Shown one piece after another: positions 45,651 through 57,899 of a stretch of DNA of 64,000 nucleotides (position 1 is its first letter; each line of letters begins with the position of its first letter). The position numbers and the translations under genes are program-made. The stretch lies in the NCBI GenBank assembly GCA_051530055.1, contig CM121341.1, positions 1,240,001 to 1,304,000 on the forward strand, given 5' to 3'. Below the pieces are notes generated by a model. The model was not told the DNA's origin and made no database searches. It worked only from the letters and a program-made list of their open reading frames with translations. Origin of the DNA: Neoechinorhynchus agilis. Its lineage: Eukaryota > Acanthocephala.

Positions 45651-48600
45651 TAACGAAGCATTGAACAAGACCGAACGCCGCTAGCGTGAAATAAACAACA
45701 ATCGAGTTGTGCGCACGCTTAGCGACGTAGCTAACAAGACCGAACGCCGCAACGTCACGGAGACAAAAACAGCGTTGTGCGCGCGCTGAAAGACGTAGTG
45801 GACAAGACACTACGTCGCAAACGTCAGATAGACAACAACATCCTTGTGTTCACGTTAAACGAAGTATTGAACAAGACTGAAAACCGCTAACGTCAAATAA
45901 ACAACAATCAAGTTGTGCGCACGCTTAGCGACGTAGTAAACAAGACCGAAAGCCGCAACGTCACAGAGACAAAAACAGCGTTGTGCTCGCTAAAAGACGT
46001 AGTTGACGAGACATTACGTCGCAAACGTCAGATACACAACAACATCCTTGTGTTTACGTTTAACGAAGTATTGAACAAGACCGAACGATGCTAACGTCAA
46101 ATAAACAACAATCGAGTTGTGCGCACGCTTAGCGACGTGGTGAACAAGACCGAACGCCGCAACGTCACAGAGACAAAAACAGCGTTGTGCGCGCGCTAAA
46201 AGACGTAGTGGACGAGACATTACGTCGCAAACGTCAGATACACAACAACATCCTTGTGTTCACGTTAAACGAAGTATTGAACAAGACCGAAAGCCGCTAA
46301 CGTCAAATAAACAACAATCAAGTTGTGCGCACGCTTAGCGACGTAGTGAACAAGACCGAAAGCCGCAACGTCACAGAGACAAAAACAGCGTTGTGCTCGC
46401 TAAAAGACGTAGTTGACGAGACATTACGTCGCAAACGTCAGATACACAACAACATCCTTGTGTTCACGTTTAACGAAGTCTTGAACAAGACCGAACGCCG
46501 CTAACATCAAATTAACAACAATCGAGTTTTGCGCACGCTTAGCGACGTAGTGAACAAGACCGAACGCCGCAACGTAACGGAGACAAAAACAGCGTTGTGC
46601 GCACGCTAAAAGACGTAGTGGACGAGACATTACGTCGCGAACGTCAGATACACAACAACAACCTTGTGTTCACGTTTAACTAAGTATTGAACAAGACCGA
46701 AAGCCCCTAACGTCAAATAAACAACAATCTCGTTGTGCGCACGCTTAGCGACGTAGTGAACAAGACCGAACGCCGCAACGTCACAGAGACAAAAACAGCG
46801 TTAAGCGCGCTAAAAGACGTAGTGGACGAGACATTACGTCGCAAACTTCAGGTACACAAATAGATCCTTGTGTTCACGTTTAACGAAGTATTGAACAAGA
46901 ACGAACGCCGCTAACGTCAAATAAACAACAATCGAGTTGTGCGTACGCTTAGCGACTTAGTGAACAAGATAGAACGCAGCAACGTCACAGAGACAAAAAC
47001 AGCGTTGCGCGCGCTAAAAGACGTAGTGGACAAGACATTACGTCGCAAACGTCAGATACACAACAACATCCATGTGTTCACATTTAACGAAGTATTGAAC
47101 AAGACCGAACGCCGCTAACGTAAAATAAACAACAATCGAGTTGTGCGCACGCTTAGCGACGTAGTGAACAAGACCGAATGCCGCAACGTCACAGAGACAA
47201 AAACAGCGTTAAGCGCGCTAAAAGACGTAGTGGACGAGACATTACGTTGCAAACGTCAGATACACAACAACATCCTTGTGTTCACGTTTAACGAAGTATT
47301 GAACAAGACCGAAAACCGCTAACGTAAATAAACAACAATCGAGTTGTGCGCACGTGTAGCGACGTAGTGAACAAGACCGAACGCCGCAACGCCACAGAGA
47401 CAAAAACAGCGTTGTGCGCGCTAAAAGACGTAGTGGACGAGACATTACGTCGCAAACGTTAGATACACAACAACAACATCCTTGTGTTCACGTTTAACGA
47501 AGTCTTAAACAAGACCGAACGCCGCTAACATCAAATAAACAACAATCGAGTTGTGCGCACGCTTAGCGACTTAGTGAACAAGATAGAACGCAGCAACGTC
47601 ATATAGACAAGAACAGCGTTGTGCGCGCGCTAAAAGACGTAGTGTACCAGACATTACGTCGCAAACCTCAGATACACAACAACATCCTTGTGTTCACGTT
47701 TAACGAAGTATTGAACAAGACCGAACGTCGCTAACGTCAAATAAACAACAAAAGAGTTGTGCGCACGCTTAGCGACGTAGTGAACAAGACCGAACGCCGC
47801 AACGTCACAGAGAGAAAAACAGCGTTGTGCGCGCGTTAAAAGACGTAGCGGACGATACATTACCTCGCAAACGTCCGATATAAAACAACATCCTTGTGTT
47901 CACGTTTAACGAAGTATTGAACAAGACCGAACGCCGCTAACGTCAAATAAACAACAACCGAGTTGTGCGCACGCTTAGCGACGTAGTGAACCAGATAGAA
48001 CGCAGCAACGTCACAGAGACAAAAACAGCGTTGTGCGCGCGCTAAAAGACGTAGTGGACGAGACATTTCGTCGCAAACGTCAAATACGCAACAACATCCT
48101 TGTGTTCACGTTTAACGAAGTATTGAACAAGACCGAACGCCGCTAACGTCAAATAAACAACAATCGAGTTGTGCGCACGCTTAGCGACGTAGTGAACAAG
48201 ACCCAGCGCCCCAACGTCACGGAGACAAAAACAGCGTTGTGCGCGCGCTAAAAGACGTAGTGGACGAGACATTACGTCGCAAACGTCAGATACACAACAA
48301 CATCCATGTGTTCACGTTTAACGAAGTATTGAACAAGACCGAACGCCGCTAACGTCAAATAAACAACAATAGAGTTGTGCGTACGCTTAGCGACTTAGTG
48401 AACAAGATAGAACGCAGCAACGTCACAGAGATAAAAACAGCGTTGTGCACGCTAAAAAAACGTAGTGGACGAGATATTACGTCGCAAACGTCAGATACAC
48501 AACAACATCCTTGTGTTCACGTTTAACTAAGTATTGAACAAGACCGACAGCCGCTAACGTCAAATAAACAACAATCTAGTTGTGCGCACGCTTAGCGACG

Positions 48601-51600
48601 TAGTGAACAAGACCGAACGCCGCAACGTCACAGAGACGAAAACAGCGTTGCGCGCGCTAAAAGACGTAGTGGACGAGACATTACGTCGCAAACGTCAGAT
48701 ACACAACAACATCCATGTGTTCACGTTTAACGAAATATTGAACAAGACCGAACGCCGCTAATGTCAAATAAACAACAATCGAGTTGTGCGTACGCTTAGC
48801 GACTTAGTGAACAAGATAGAACGCAGCAACGTCACAGAGATAAAAACAGCGTTGTGCACGCTAAACGACGTAGTGGACGAGGTATTACGTCGCAAACGTC
48901 AGATACACAACAACATCCTTGTGTTCACGTTTAACTAAGTATTGAACAAGACCGAAAGCCGCTAACGTCAAATAAACAACAATCTAGTTGTGCGCACGCT
49001 TAGCGACGTAGTGAACAAGACCGAACGCCGCAACGTCACAGAGACAAAAACAGCGTTGCGCGCGCTAAAAGACGTAGTGGACAAGACATTACGTCGCAAA
49101 CGTCAGATACACAACAACATCCATGTGTTCACATTTAACGAAGTATTGAACAAGACCGAACGCCGCTAACGTAAAATAAACAACAATCGAGTTGTGCGCA
49201 CGCATAGCGACGTAGTGAACAAGACCGAACGCCGCAACGTCACAGAGACAAAAACAGCGTTAAGCGCGCTAAAAGACGTAGTGGACGAGACATTACGTCC
49301 CAAACTTCAGGTACACAACAAGATCCTTGTGTTCACGTTTAACGAAGTATTGAACAAGACCGAACGCCGCTAACGTCAAATAAACAACAATCGAGTTGTG
49401 CGCACGCTTAGCGACGTAGTGAACAAGACCGAACGCCGCAACGTCACAGAGACAAAAACAGCGTTGTGCGCTCGCTAAAAGACGTAGTGGACGAGACATT
49501 ACGTTGCAAACGTCAGATACACAACAACATCCTTGTGTTCACGTTTAACGAAGTATTGAACAAGACCGAAAGCCGCTAACGTCAAATAAACAACAATCGA
49601 GTTGTGCGCACGATTAGCGACGTGGTGAAAAAGAGCGAACGCCGCAACGCCACAGAGACAAAAACAGCGTTGTGCGCGCGCTAAAAGACGTAGTTGACGA
49701 AACATTACGTCGCAAACGTCAGATACACAACCACATCCATGTGTTCACGTTTAACGAAGTATTGAACAAGACCGAACGCCGCTAACGTCAAATAAACAAC
49801 AATCGAGTTGTGCGCACGCTTAGCGACGTAGCGAACAAGACCGAACGCCGCAACGTCACAGAGACAAAAACAGCGTTGTGCGCGCGCTGAAAGACGTAGT
49901 GGACGAGACATTACGTCGCAAACGTCAGATACACAACAGCATCCTTGTGTTCACGTTTAACGAAGTATTGAACAAGACCGAACGCCGCTAACGTCAAATA
50001 AACAACAATCGAGTTGTGCGCACGCCTAGCGACGTAGTGAACAAGACCGAACGCCGCAACGTCGCAGATACAAAAACAGCGTTGTTCGCGCGCTGAAAGA
50101 CGTAGTGGACGAGACATTACGTCGCAAACGTCAGATACACAACAACATCCTTGTGTTCACGTTTAACGAAGTATTGAACAAGACCGAACGCCGCTAACGT
50201 CAAGTAAACAACAATCGAGTTGTGCGCACGCTTAGCGACGTGGTGAACAAGACCGAACGCCGCAACGTCACAGAGACAAAAACAGCGTTGTGCGCGCTAA
50301 AAGACGTAGTGGACGAGACATTACGTCGCAAACGTCAGATACACAACAACATCCATGTGTTCACGTTTAACGAAGTAGTTAACAAGACCGAACGCCGCTA
50401 ACGTCAAATAAATAACAATCGAGTTGTGCGCACGCTTAGCGACGTAGTGAACAAGACCGAACGCCGCAACGTCACAGAGACAAAAACAGCGTTGTGCGCG
50501 CGCTGAAAGACGTAGTTGACGAGACATTACGTCACAAACGTCAGATACACAACAACATCCATGTGTTCACGTTTAACGAAGTATTGAACAAGACCGAACG
50601 CCGCTAACGTCAAATAAACAACAATCGAGTTGTGCGCACGCTTAGCGACGTAGTGAACAAGACCGAACGCCGCAACGTCACAGAGACAAAAACAGCGTTG
50701 TGCGCGCTAAAAGACGTAGTGGACGAGACATTACGTCGCAAACGTCAGATAGACAACAACATCCTTGTGTTCACGTTTAACGAAGTATTGAACAAGACCG
50801 AACGCCGCAACGTCACAGAGACAAAAACAGCATTGTGCGCACGCTTAGCGACGTGGTGAACAAGAGCGAACGCCGCAACGCCACAGAGACAAAAACAGCG
50901 TTGTGCGCGCGCTAAAAGACGTAGTTGACGAAACATTACGTCGAAAACGTCAGATACACAACAACATCCATGTGTTCACGTTTAACGAAGTATTTAACAA
51001 GACCGAACGCCGCTAACGTCAAATAAACAACAATCGATTTGTGCGCACGCTTAGTGACGTAGTGAACAAGATCGAACGCCGCAACGTCACAGAGACAAAA
51101 ACAGCGTTGTGCGCGCGCTAAAAGACGTAGTGGACAAGACACTACGTCGCAAACGTCAGATAGACAACAAAATCCTTGTGTTCACGTTTAACGAAGTATT
51201 GAACAAAACCGAACGCCGCTAACATCAAATAAACAACAATCGAGTTGTGCGCACGCTTAGCGACGTAGTGAACAAGACCGAACGCCGCAACGTCACAGAG
51301 ATAGAAACAGCGTTGTGCGCGCTAAAAGAAGTAGTTGGACGAGACATTACGTCGCAAACGTAAGATACACAACAACATCCATGTGTTCATGTTTAACGAA
51401 GTATTGAACAAGACCGAACGCCGCAACGTCACAGAGACAAAAACAGCGTTGTGCGCACGCTTAGCGACGTGGTGGACAAGACCGAACGCCGCAACGCCAC
51501 AGAGACAAAAACAGCGTTGTGCGCGCGCTAAAAGACGTAGTGGACGAGACACTACGTCGCAAACGTCAGATACACAACAACATCCACGTGTTCACGTTTA

Positions 51601-52756
51601 ACGAAGTATTGAACAAGACCGAACGCCGCTAACGTCAAATAAACAACAATCGAGTTGTGCGCACGCTTAGCGACGTAGTGAACAAGACCGAACGCCGCAA
51701 CGTCACAGAGACAAAAACAGCGTTGTGCGCGCTAAAAGACGTAGTTGGAGAGACATTACGTCGCAAACGTCAGATACACAACAACATCCTGGCGTTCACG
51801 TTTAACGAAGTATTGAACAAGACCGAACGCCGCTAACGTCAAATAAACAACAATCGAGTTGTGCGCACGCTTAGCGACGTAGTGAACAAGACCGAACGCC
51901 GCAACGTCACGGAGACAAAAACAGCGTTGTGCGCGCGCTGAAAGACGTAGTAGACGAGACATTACGTCGCAAACGTCAGATACAAAACAACATCGTTGTG
52001 TTCACGTTTAACGAAGTATTGAACAAGACCGAACGCCGCTAACGTCAAATAAACAACAATCGAGTTGTGCGCACGCTTAGCGACGTAGTGAACAAGACCG
52101 AACGCCGCAACGTCACAGAGATAAAAACAGCGTTGTGCGCGCTAAAAGACGTAGTTGGACGAGACATTACGTCGCAAACGTAAGATACACAACAACATCC
52201 ATGTGTTCACCTTTAACGAAGTATTGAACAAGACCGAACGCCGCTAACGTCAAATAAACAACAATCGAGTTGTGCGCACGCCTAGCGACGTAGTGAACAA
52301 GACCGAACGCCGCAACATCACAGAGACAAAAACGGCGTCTTGCGCGCTAAAAGACTTAGTGGACGAGACATAACGTCGCAAACGTCAGATTCACAACAAC
52401 ATCCTTGTGTTCACGTTTAACGAAGTATTGAACAAAACCGAACGCCGCTAACGTCAAATAAACAACAATCTAGTTGTGCGCACGCTTAGCGACGTAGTGA
52501 ACAGGACCGAACGCCACAACGTCACAGAGACAAAAACAGCGTTGTGCGCACGCTTAGCGACGTGGTGGACAAGACCGAACGCCGCAACGCCACAGAGACA
52601 AAAACAGCGTTGTGCGCGCGCTAAAAGACGTAGTGGACGAGACATTACGTCGCAAACGTCAGATACACAACAACATCCTTGTGTTCACGTTTTACGAAGT
52701 ATTGAACAAGACCGAACGCCGCTAACGTCAAATAAACAACAATCGAGTTGTGCGTT
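36710..52756. repeat. 16-kb satellite, 206-bp higher-order unit of three ~69-bp monomers
   Basis: About 78 units of 206 bp. Each unit is three related monomers: M1 (69 bp) starting GTATTGAACAAGACCG, M2 (68 bp) starting GTAGTGAACAAGACCG and M3 (69 bp) starting GTAGTGGACGAGACATTACG. All three share the pattern GA-CGCCGC-AACGTCA early and a GTGCGC/GTTTAACG-type end. The unit is GC- and CpG-richer than its surroundings. From about 45650 to 52756 units are regular and differ by a few bases; from 36710 to about 45650 they are riddled with substitutions and indels. The 68-codon minus-strand frames in it are by-products of the repeat. Centromeric, heterochromatic or simple amplification are all possible roles. 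Confidence 0.95.
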
Positions 52757-52935
52757 TCGAACTTCGCCGGGTTCATCATTGGTTCTAAAATATAAGTAGT
52801 TAAATTGTTATTCGGCTCTCGCACGCGCTAATGGTTGATTGTTTTGTTTCACTTATTATCTATGCAGACCGAGTTTGTATTCTCGTTAATGGTTTCGGTT
52901 CTGTTATTTTCACGAATAATTCGTGTAATCGCTTT
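52757..52935. repeat. R1 fragment at the satellite edge
   Basis: Starts TTTCGAACTTCGCCGGGTTC directly after an M1 monomer is broken off at TTGTGCG. It then resembles 24830-24620 read in reverse (TCTCGCACGCGCTAATGGTT, CGAGTTTGTATTCTCGTTA). It links the satellite to duplicon C. Confidence 0.7.
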
Positions 52936-54319
52936 TGGGACCAAAAAGTAAACGATCAATTCATCAACTAAACCCGTTTCGATCGATTTTAAAGGTATAA
53001 AAATCGTCTCAAAAACAAGGATGTAAAAAAGTTACAATGCGATAATTCAAGCTGAAACTGGTCGCTCGAATATCGCCGTTCTTGTTATTACATTCATGGT
53101 TGCCAGTATAAATGCATTATTTTTAGTTAATAAACTTGGATGCTTTAATTTCCAATATCGATTTTATGCCCACATTGTTTTGTTCCATTGACCGAAAAAT
53201 GGAATTTATTTTTGTGATATTGGACAAAAACATTTTTATAAAATGTAAGACCGTAAATGCTGCGTAGCTTCATTGGAATTCAGAAAATTCCGTTATGATG
53301 GTTTTTTTAATTTTACGCAAAAAAATCGCAATCACTATTTCACGTTAACAAAAATTCTCTCGGTGGTCTTTATAAGTAATTCTCAGCGAGACGAGCTACG
53401 TAGAATGTATTGAAAGATGAGATTATTGATTGGCCCTATCACAAGTCTTCGTACGCAAATTTGACCTTTTACCTTAATGTTTTCTAAATTTTTATTTGAC
53501 GACTTCGTAAACGAAAATAAGAAGATAAGTTTTGCACAAAATAGGTCCTATAATTTATTATCAGCAGGACGCTTTGCACTAGATTTTCGATGCATGAACT
53601 TAAAAGGTCATCTTTGTGGTTCATGGTTTCTTTTTCTTCGGGAACAGAAAGTGTTTTTGCAAACACTTTGCCCTTGAACAATATAAAATTGTTCAAATGC
53701 TACGAATATAATTTTGATGAACGTATCACAAGAAATGAAATTGAGCGAACATTCCCAAATTTCTTACATATTTATGTTTATACTCCATTGCAAATAAGCG
53801 TTTTATTACAAAATCAGTAAAATTTGTTTCTCTTATAATAATTTTTTTCACCTAACCGGTTAAAAATTTCGTCATACTTTAATACTAAAACGATTGAGAA
53901 CCCTAATCACTTTCGAAATAAAGAGCAATGACTGCGGAATTTACGACCCTTTTGGCCAACACTGGAGATTCTTATATGTTAAAACAAAGCATAATTTACA
54001 TCGCATTTTTATTTTATTAATTTATCGTATCATTTTAATCTTAGCTGACAATGAATTTTTAACTGCTTTCAATTTTCCGTCAGATTGTTTGAATCCTTAG
54101 CTTGCTATCTTATGTTCTAAAAATATTGTTTTTAAGAATGCTTCATTAATCTAACATAACTGTGAACATATTTTAATCCTTGAGATGTTGCTAAAGTAGA
54201 ACTTGCAAGCGTCAAGCATTCAAATTAAAGTCGTAGATTCTCCATTAAATTCAGAAGAGATACAGGAAAACTCAATGAATAAATTATATTCGTAATGTCG
54301 TGTTTCCATAAAATGAACT

Positions 54320-54510
54320 TCCAAGACGCTATTTAAGAAATAATGTCGCAATATTCTCACAAAACATTTTAGCATGAAAAGTGGTGCCAAAAAGCATCAA
54401 TTGGAAATCGATTATTCGTGCAATTATATTGTTGGCTTTGGTTACAATTAGTTTTATGGTGTGCATCGTAACTCTCATTAAACCTAGAAAGGCATGAAAC
54501 AAAAATAAAA
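54320..54510 (+). pseudogene. remnant of the small membrane-protein gene, copy C
   Basis: Matches the second half of the gene at 32176-32454 (AACATTTTAGCAT, then a hydrophobic-coding stretch, then AGAAAGGCATGAAACAAAAA), but the 5' half with the Gln-rich helix is absent and the reading frame has drifted. Not expected to be functional. Confidence 0.5.
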
Positions 54511-55689
54511 TAGAAATTGTGTCGAACGGATTTGATTTGAAACCATTTTCCTAGAAAAACGAATCGTTCGATCAATTTGATTAACACAATTACACAATTC
54601 AGCCAGTAGGAAAGTATTACGGCTTCGCATTAGCTATTTATTTGGTCTTATTGAGTTTCACATGGCCTCAAAATAGTATAAACGTTTTGTATTTTCGCTT
54701 ACTGAAACCACACTCATTTGAAATTTCAGTAGAAATATTATTGGCGCATGAAGCATTAAATACTTCGCGGCCGCCAATGAGATCAAAGAAGCGTTGCAAG
54801 CACTGACAATTAAATTTTAATAGTTAACTTTCTGCTATGTAATTCATTCAAAGAAAAAAATTCGATTGTTCCTTGCGTTGCGCCTTAATCCTTAACTTTT
54901 AAAGTAAGGCAAATATAAGCGCAAGCGAGGCGAGGCCAATACATGGCACGAAAAAATAGTTAGAAAAATCGTTCAGTAACATTGACATTCAGAGTCAAAT
55001 ACACAAAAGTTTGTCATACAAAAAACCGAATAGCACGGTACAAAATCGGGTTTTTCGCTTTGCAGTGATCCTACGGTAAAAACCACTTGTACTGAATTTG
55101 AAGGAAATTTACAATTGCGTAAAATTTTTTATTTTCGAATACTGTTCCGATCAAAAAAAATTGCATGTCTTTTTAAAAGCAAAATTTTGTTTTATGAATA
55201 ATGCGGCTGGAAAATCAAGTAGTATTTCACAAGGCTAACGTCCAAAGCAAATAATATTTTGCATTACAGAAGGTTGTTGGGTAGAAAACAAGCTGTTAAA
55301 AAAGGTAGTATTTTAATTTCCTAAACGAACATAACCGGCTTTCAAAAGTTCAAACTTTTTATGTTCTTTAACGCCCGTTAATTTACAATATTACTAGCTT
55401 TTGTTTTGCAAAACATTTGCTCATTACAAAGTCGTGACACACGAAAAGATTAACACTTGCATATTCTAAAGGAAGAAAACATTGTGGAAAACACAACCAA
55501 GGAGCTCCCACGAAACTGTATTAGCGATGTGTACAAAACAAGCTCATTCGTCAAATCATTGTTTCTAAGCCATAGGTATATATATGCGCTCTGAAAAATC
55601 CCGGATCATTCGTCTTAGTCAAGATAGAACGCGACACTTTTATTAAATTTCCGAATTCTATTCATTAAACCAAACATTTAGTTTCACCA

Positions 55690-56445
55690 ATGGATACCGC
55701 AGTATATGACATTCTTCGATGCCTCCTTGACCGAGTGGAAAATCTGCAACAAAATCCAGGCTCCGTAGTCGATCCTTCAAACGTTCGCATACCGGCGAGT
55801 TCTCATGTAACAGGGAGATCAGGGCAACAAATTGGAGCGAGGGATTCAAATGATAGTCGACTCAATCCACCAGCAAATCAAAATGAATTGGCCGATCTTC
55901 CTGGTAATCGCAATGATTCACCGAGAATTACAAACCAGTTTCCTGCCAGTGTTCCAGCTCCACAAGTGAATGTAATGAACGAGCTTATGGCTAGCATGAG
56001 ATCAGTCGCTCCAATAATCGCTGCTTCCCTTCCAGCGTTATTTGATTTTGTGAATCGATCTTCGGACACTGCTCAAAACAATGATCAAAGAATAGCTTCT
56101 ACGGCGACGCAAAACGCTCAACGATTAATTGGACGAAATGTGCCCAGAATTGAACAACCATCAGGATACAGTGAACAATCCTGGCTTGTAAAAGAGCTTG
56201 ACAACATGATTCGACGGGAAGCTACAAATTACAATAACGCCGGGATCCTTGGACTTGAAATTGTCAATGAGTTTTTACATTCACAACGCGGCTTAGAAAA
56301 CATTCCTTCGCGTTTGCTTAAAAGCAAAACAGGAAAACCTTGTCTTCTTTGTGGCACCAATGAATGTGTTTCCTGGTATTACAAACAAGAAAAAGTCTTG
56401 TGTGCCAAATGTGCAAATTCCCTCTTCAAAACGGCCGAAGATTAA
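55690..56445 (+). CDS. GATA-like finger protein, duplicon copy C
   Basis: An uninterrupted 251-residue frame from ATG to TAA. The N-terminus MDTAVYDILRCLLDRVENLQ is shared with copies A and B. A polar middle follows, with a helix ELMASMRSVAPIIAASLPAL and RIEQPSGYSEQSWLVKELD. A single C-terminal finger, CLLCGTNECVSWYY...CAKC, has C-x2-C-x16-C-x2-C spacing with Trp in the GATA position. The sequence after the stop (to 56640) still matches the finger region of copy A, so the ancestral gene was longer or had a further exon. This is the only copy whose N-terminal half is fully open and ends in its own finger. Function unknown. Confidence 0.55.
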   Translation: MDTAVYDILRCLLDRVENLQQNPGSVVDPSNVRIPASSHVTGRSGQQIGARDSNDSRLNPPANQNELADLPGNRNDSPRITNQFPASVPAPQVNVMNELMASMRSVAPIIAASLPALFDFVNRSSDTAQNNDQRIASTATQNAQRLIGRNVPRIEQPSGYSEQSWLVKELDNMIRREATNYNNAGILGLEIVNEFLHSQRGLENIPSRLLKSKTGKPCLLCGTNECVSWYYKQEKVLCAKCANSLFKTAED

Positions 56446-56805
56446 AATAAAAAGATGGTGGTAATCGCGGTCGAAATGCAAACACCGAATACATATCGGC
56501 TTGTCAGAGTTCTCCAAAGTATCGAAAGCAAAGCAACGAGACAATCAGCTGCAAAAGATTCTATGGAACGAAAAGTTCTTGGTATCGCTGTTATAATCTT
56601 CTTTTTGTGCACGAATTGTCCACCTCAAGTTGCATATGAATAAAGAACTTTTATTATGTTATTTTCGAACTTACGATTTATCGATATGTGCTGTAAGAAT
56701 TCTTTTACCCAATTTATCAACGAAAAAGTCGAAGAATATTGAACGTGGCCGATTGAAATTAAAGTAGAATAATTTCCCTAGCAACGGTTACTGATTCAAT
56801 TTTAA

Positions 56806-57310
56806 ATGCATTGTCGTCCTTTTTTAGGCGTAATTGCAAATTTGAGAAAAAATGATGTTGAAAACATGCACAGTAAAGCGCATTTTCTTGGACGACGTAT
56901 CATGTTGAATATTTATAAAAATTTAATTTATTCAACAAGAAAAGTGAATTTTAGGAAAATTCACATTCATCGAGAATATTCTGATATTACCGCTTTAATG
57001 GTAAAATCAGCAACAAAAAAAGAACTTGAAAAGGTTGGATTACTTTAACCAATCAGCATCATGTCCTCGATTAAAGGATCTTTTAAAGGAAGCTAAAATA
57101 TTAAAGAAGCTTGACCACTTTAGTGTTTGTGTATTTGACAGCAGTGCAATAGTCGATGGACGATTAATACTTTCATATTATCCAATCGGGTGGCCATTGA
57201 GTCTTATTTTGGTGGATTCTATGATTAGCGTACCACCATCAATTTTGCGAAATTTTACATTTCAAATAGCTGATGGTCTTCCTTATCTTCATTCAAAAGA
57301 AATAATTAGT
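56806..57310 (+). pseudogene. protein kinase domain fragment
   Basis: After a CTTTTTTTAG acceptor-like site, frames read DITALMVKSATKKELEK (a beta-3 strand with the VxK lysine), LKEAKILKKLDHFSVCVF (the alpha-C helix with its Glu), and later LRNFTFQIADGLPYLHSKEII, the helix just before the catalytic HRD loop. A frame change near 57045 separates the first two, and the domain is cut off before HRD by LINE sequence at about 57300. So it is the N-lobe and hinge of a eukaryotic kinase (possibly a tyrosine kinase of the Fer-like kind) and cannot be catalytic as it stands. Confidence 0.65.
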
Positions 57311-57870
57311 GAGCTTTCCAACTGGTCTCCTGCACTCCCGCTATGCCGATCCTTCTCATCAACTATTTCTCGACTCCTTCCCGTCATCGATCCCACATTT
57401 AGCGTTGCTATTCTTAGGTCGCTTGTGTAGAATAATTTCTTTAGCCGAAACCGTCCATGCCTCGGTAGCCTTTGATGATTTAACACAAGCTCCAGGCGAA
57501 GAACTTGCGCGTCGTAGCCTTAGTGCTTTGGTTGATTCGGTTGTTGGTTGTCATTTGGGTCAAAATTTGGCAAGAATTTTACAGCTGGATGCCCTTCATG
57601 ACGCCAACCCTCCTCCTTTTTCAGCCGGGCTTGGATTGTCCTTGGCGAGCAAAAAACCTAACACATTTCACAAGAGGTGCGCTCAAATCTGTTCCTCCGA
57701 ACTCCTGCCCTTAGAAGAACTAACTTCTCTAATCTTTCAAAAGCACTCAAAAGCGCTTTCATTATCCTCCGCTCGCGTCGCCCCAACATTTTCCATCCTT
57801 CATTTCCTCGCACAAACCTCTACCTTCGATCCTTCTTCCCCGCTGCTTAATCCTCCAAATGCAAATTGAT
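57290..57870 (-). mobile_element. APE-type LINE, 5' end fragment
   Basis: At 57430-57350 the minus strand reads SDLRIATLNVGSMTGRSREI, the start of the AP-endonuclease domain of RTE/R4-like LINEs; after about ten more codons the frame is lost. Upstream (57870-57490) is probably the element's 5' untranslated part. It interrupts the kinase fragment. Confidence 0.65.
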
Positions 57871-57899
57871 TCGAAGGAAGGAATGGAAGACTTCATATT

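Larger units (their letters stand above)
52936..56640 (+). repeat. duplicon copy C
   Basis: Begins near ACCAAAAAGTAAACGATC, where copy A ends at about 31215 in reverse, and runs to the end of the zinc-finger region. Identity to copy A is very high over the 5' flank (two translated stretches of 68 and 76 codons are unchanged). The poly-G tract of A is absent. Confidence 0.85.

Noticed and set aside
45472-52645. Repeated 68-residue minus-strand frames spaced every 206 bases
   Set aside because: They are the stop-free face of the satellite unit; 206 is not a multiple of three, they lack any gene signals, and their similarity simply follows the repeat.
53477-54100. Short frames conserved between copies A and C (76 and 68 codons)
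   Set aside because: Their identity is explained by recent duplication; copy B does not keep the frames and they have no protein character.
57309-57869. 186-codon plus-strand frame
   Set aside because: Antisense to LINE 5' sequence; composition is not protein-like and it overlaps the endonuclease start on the other strand.
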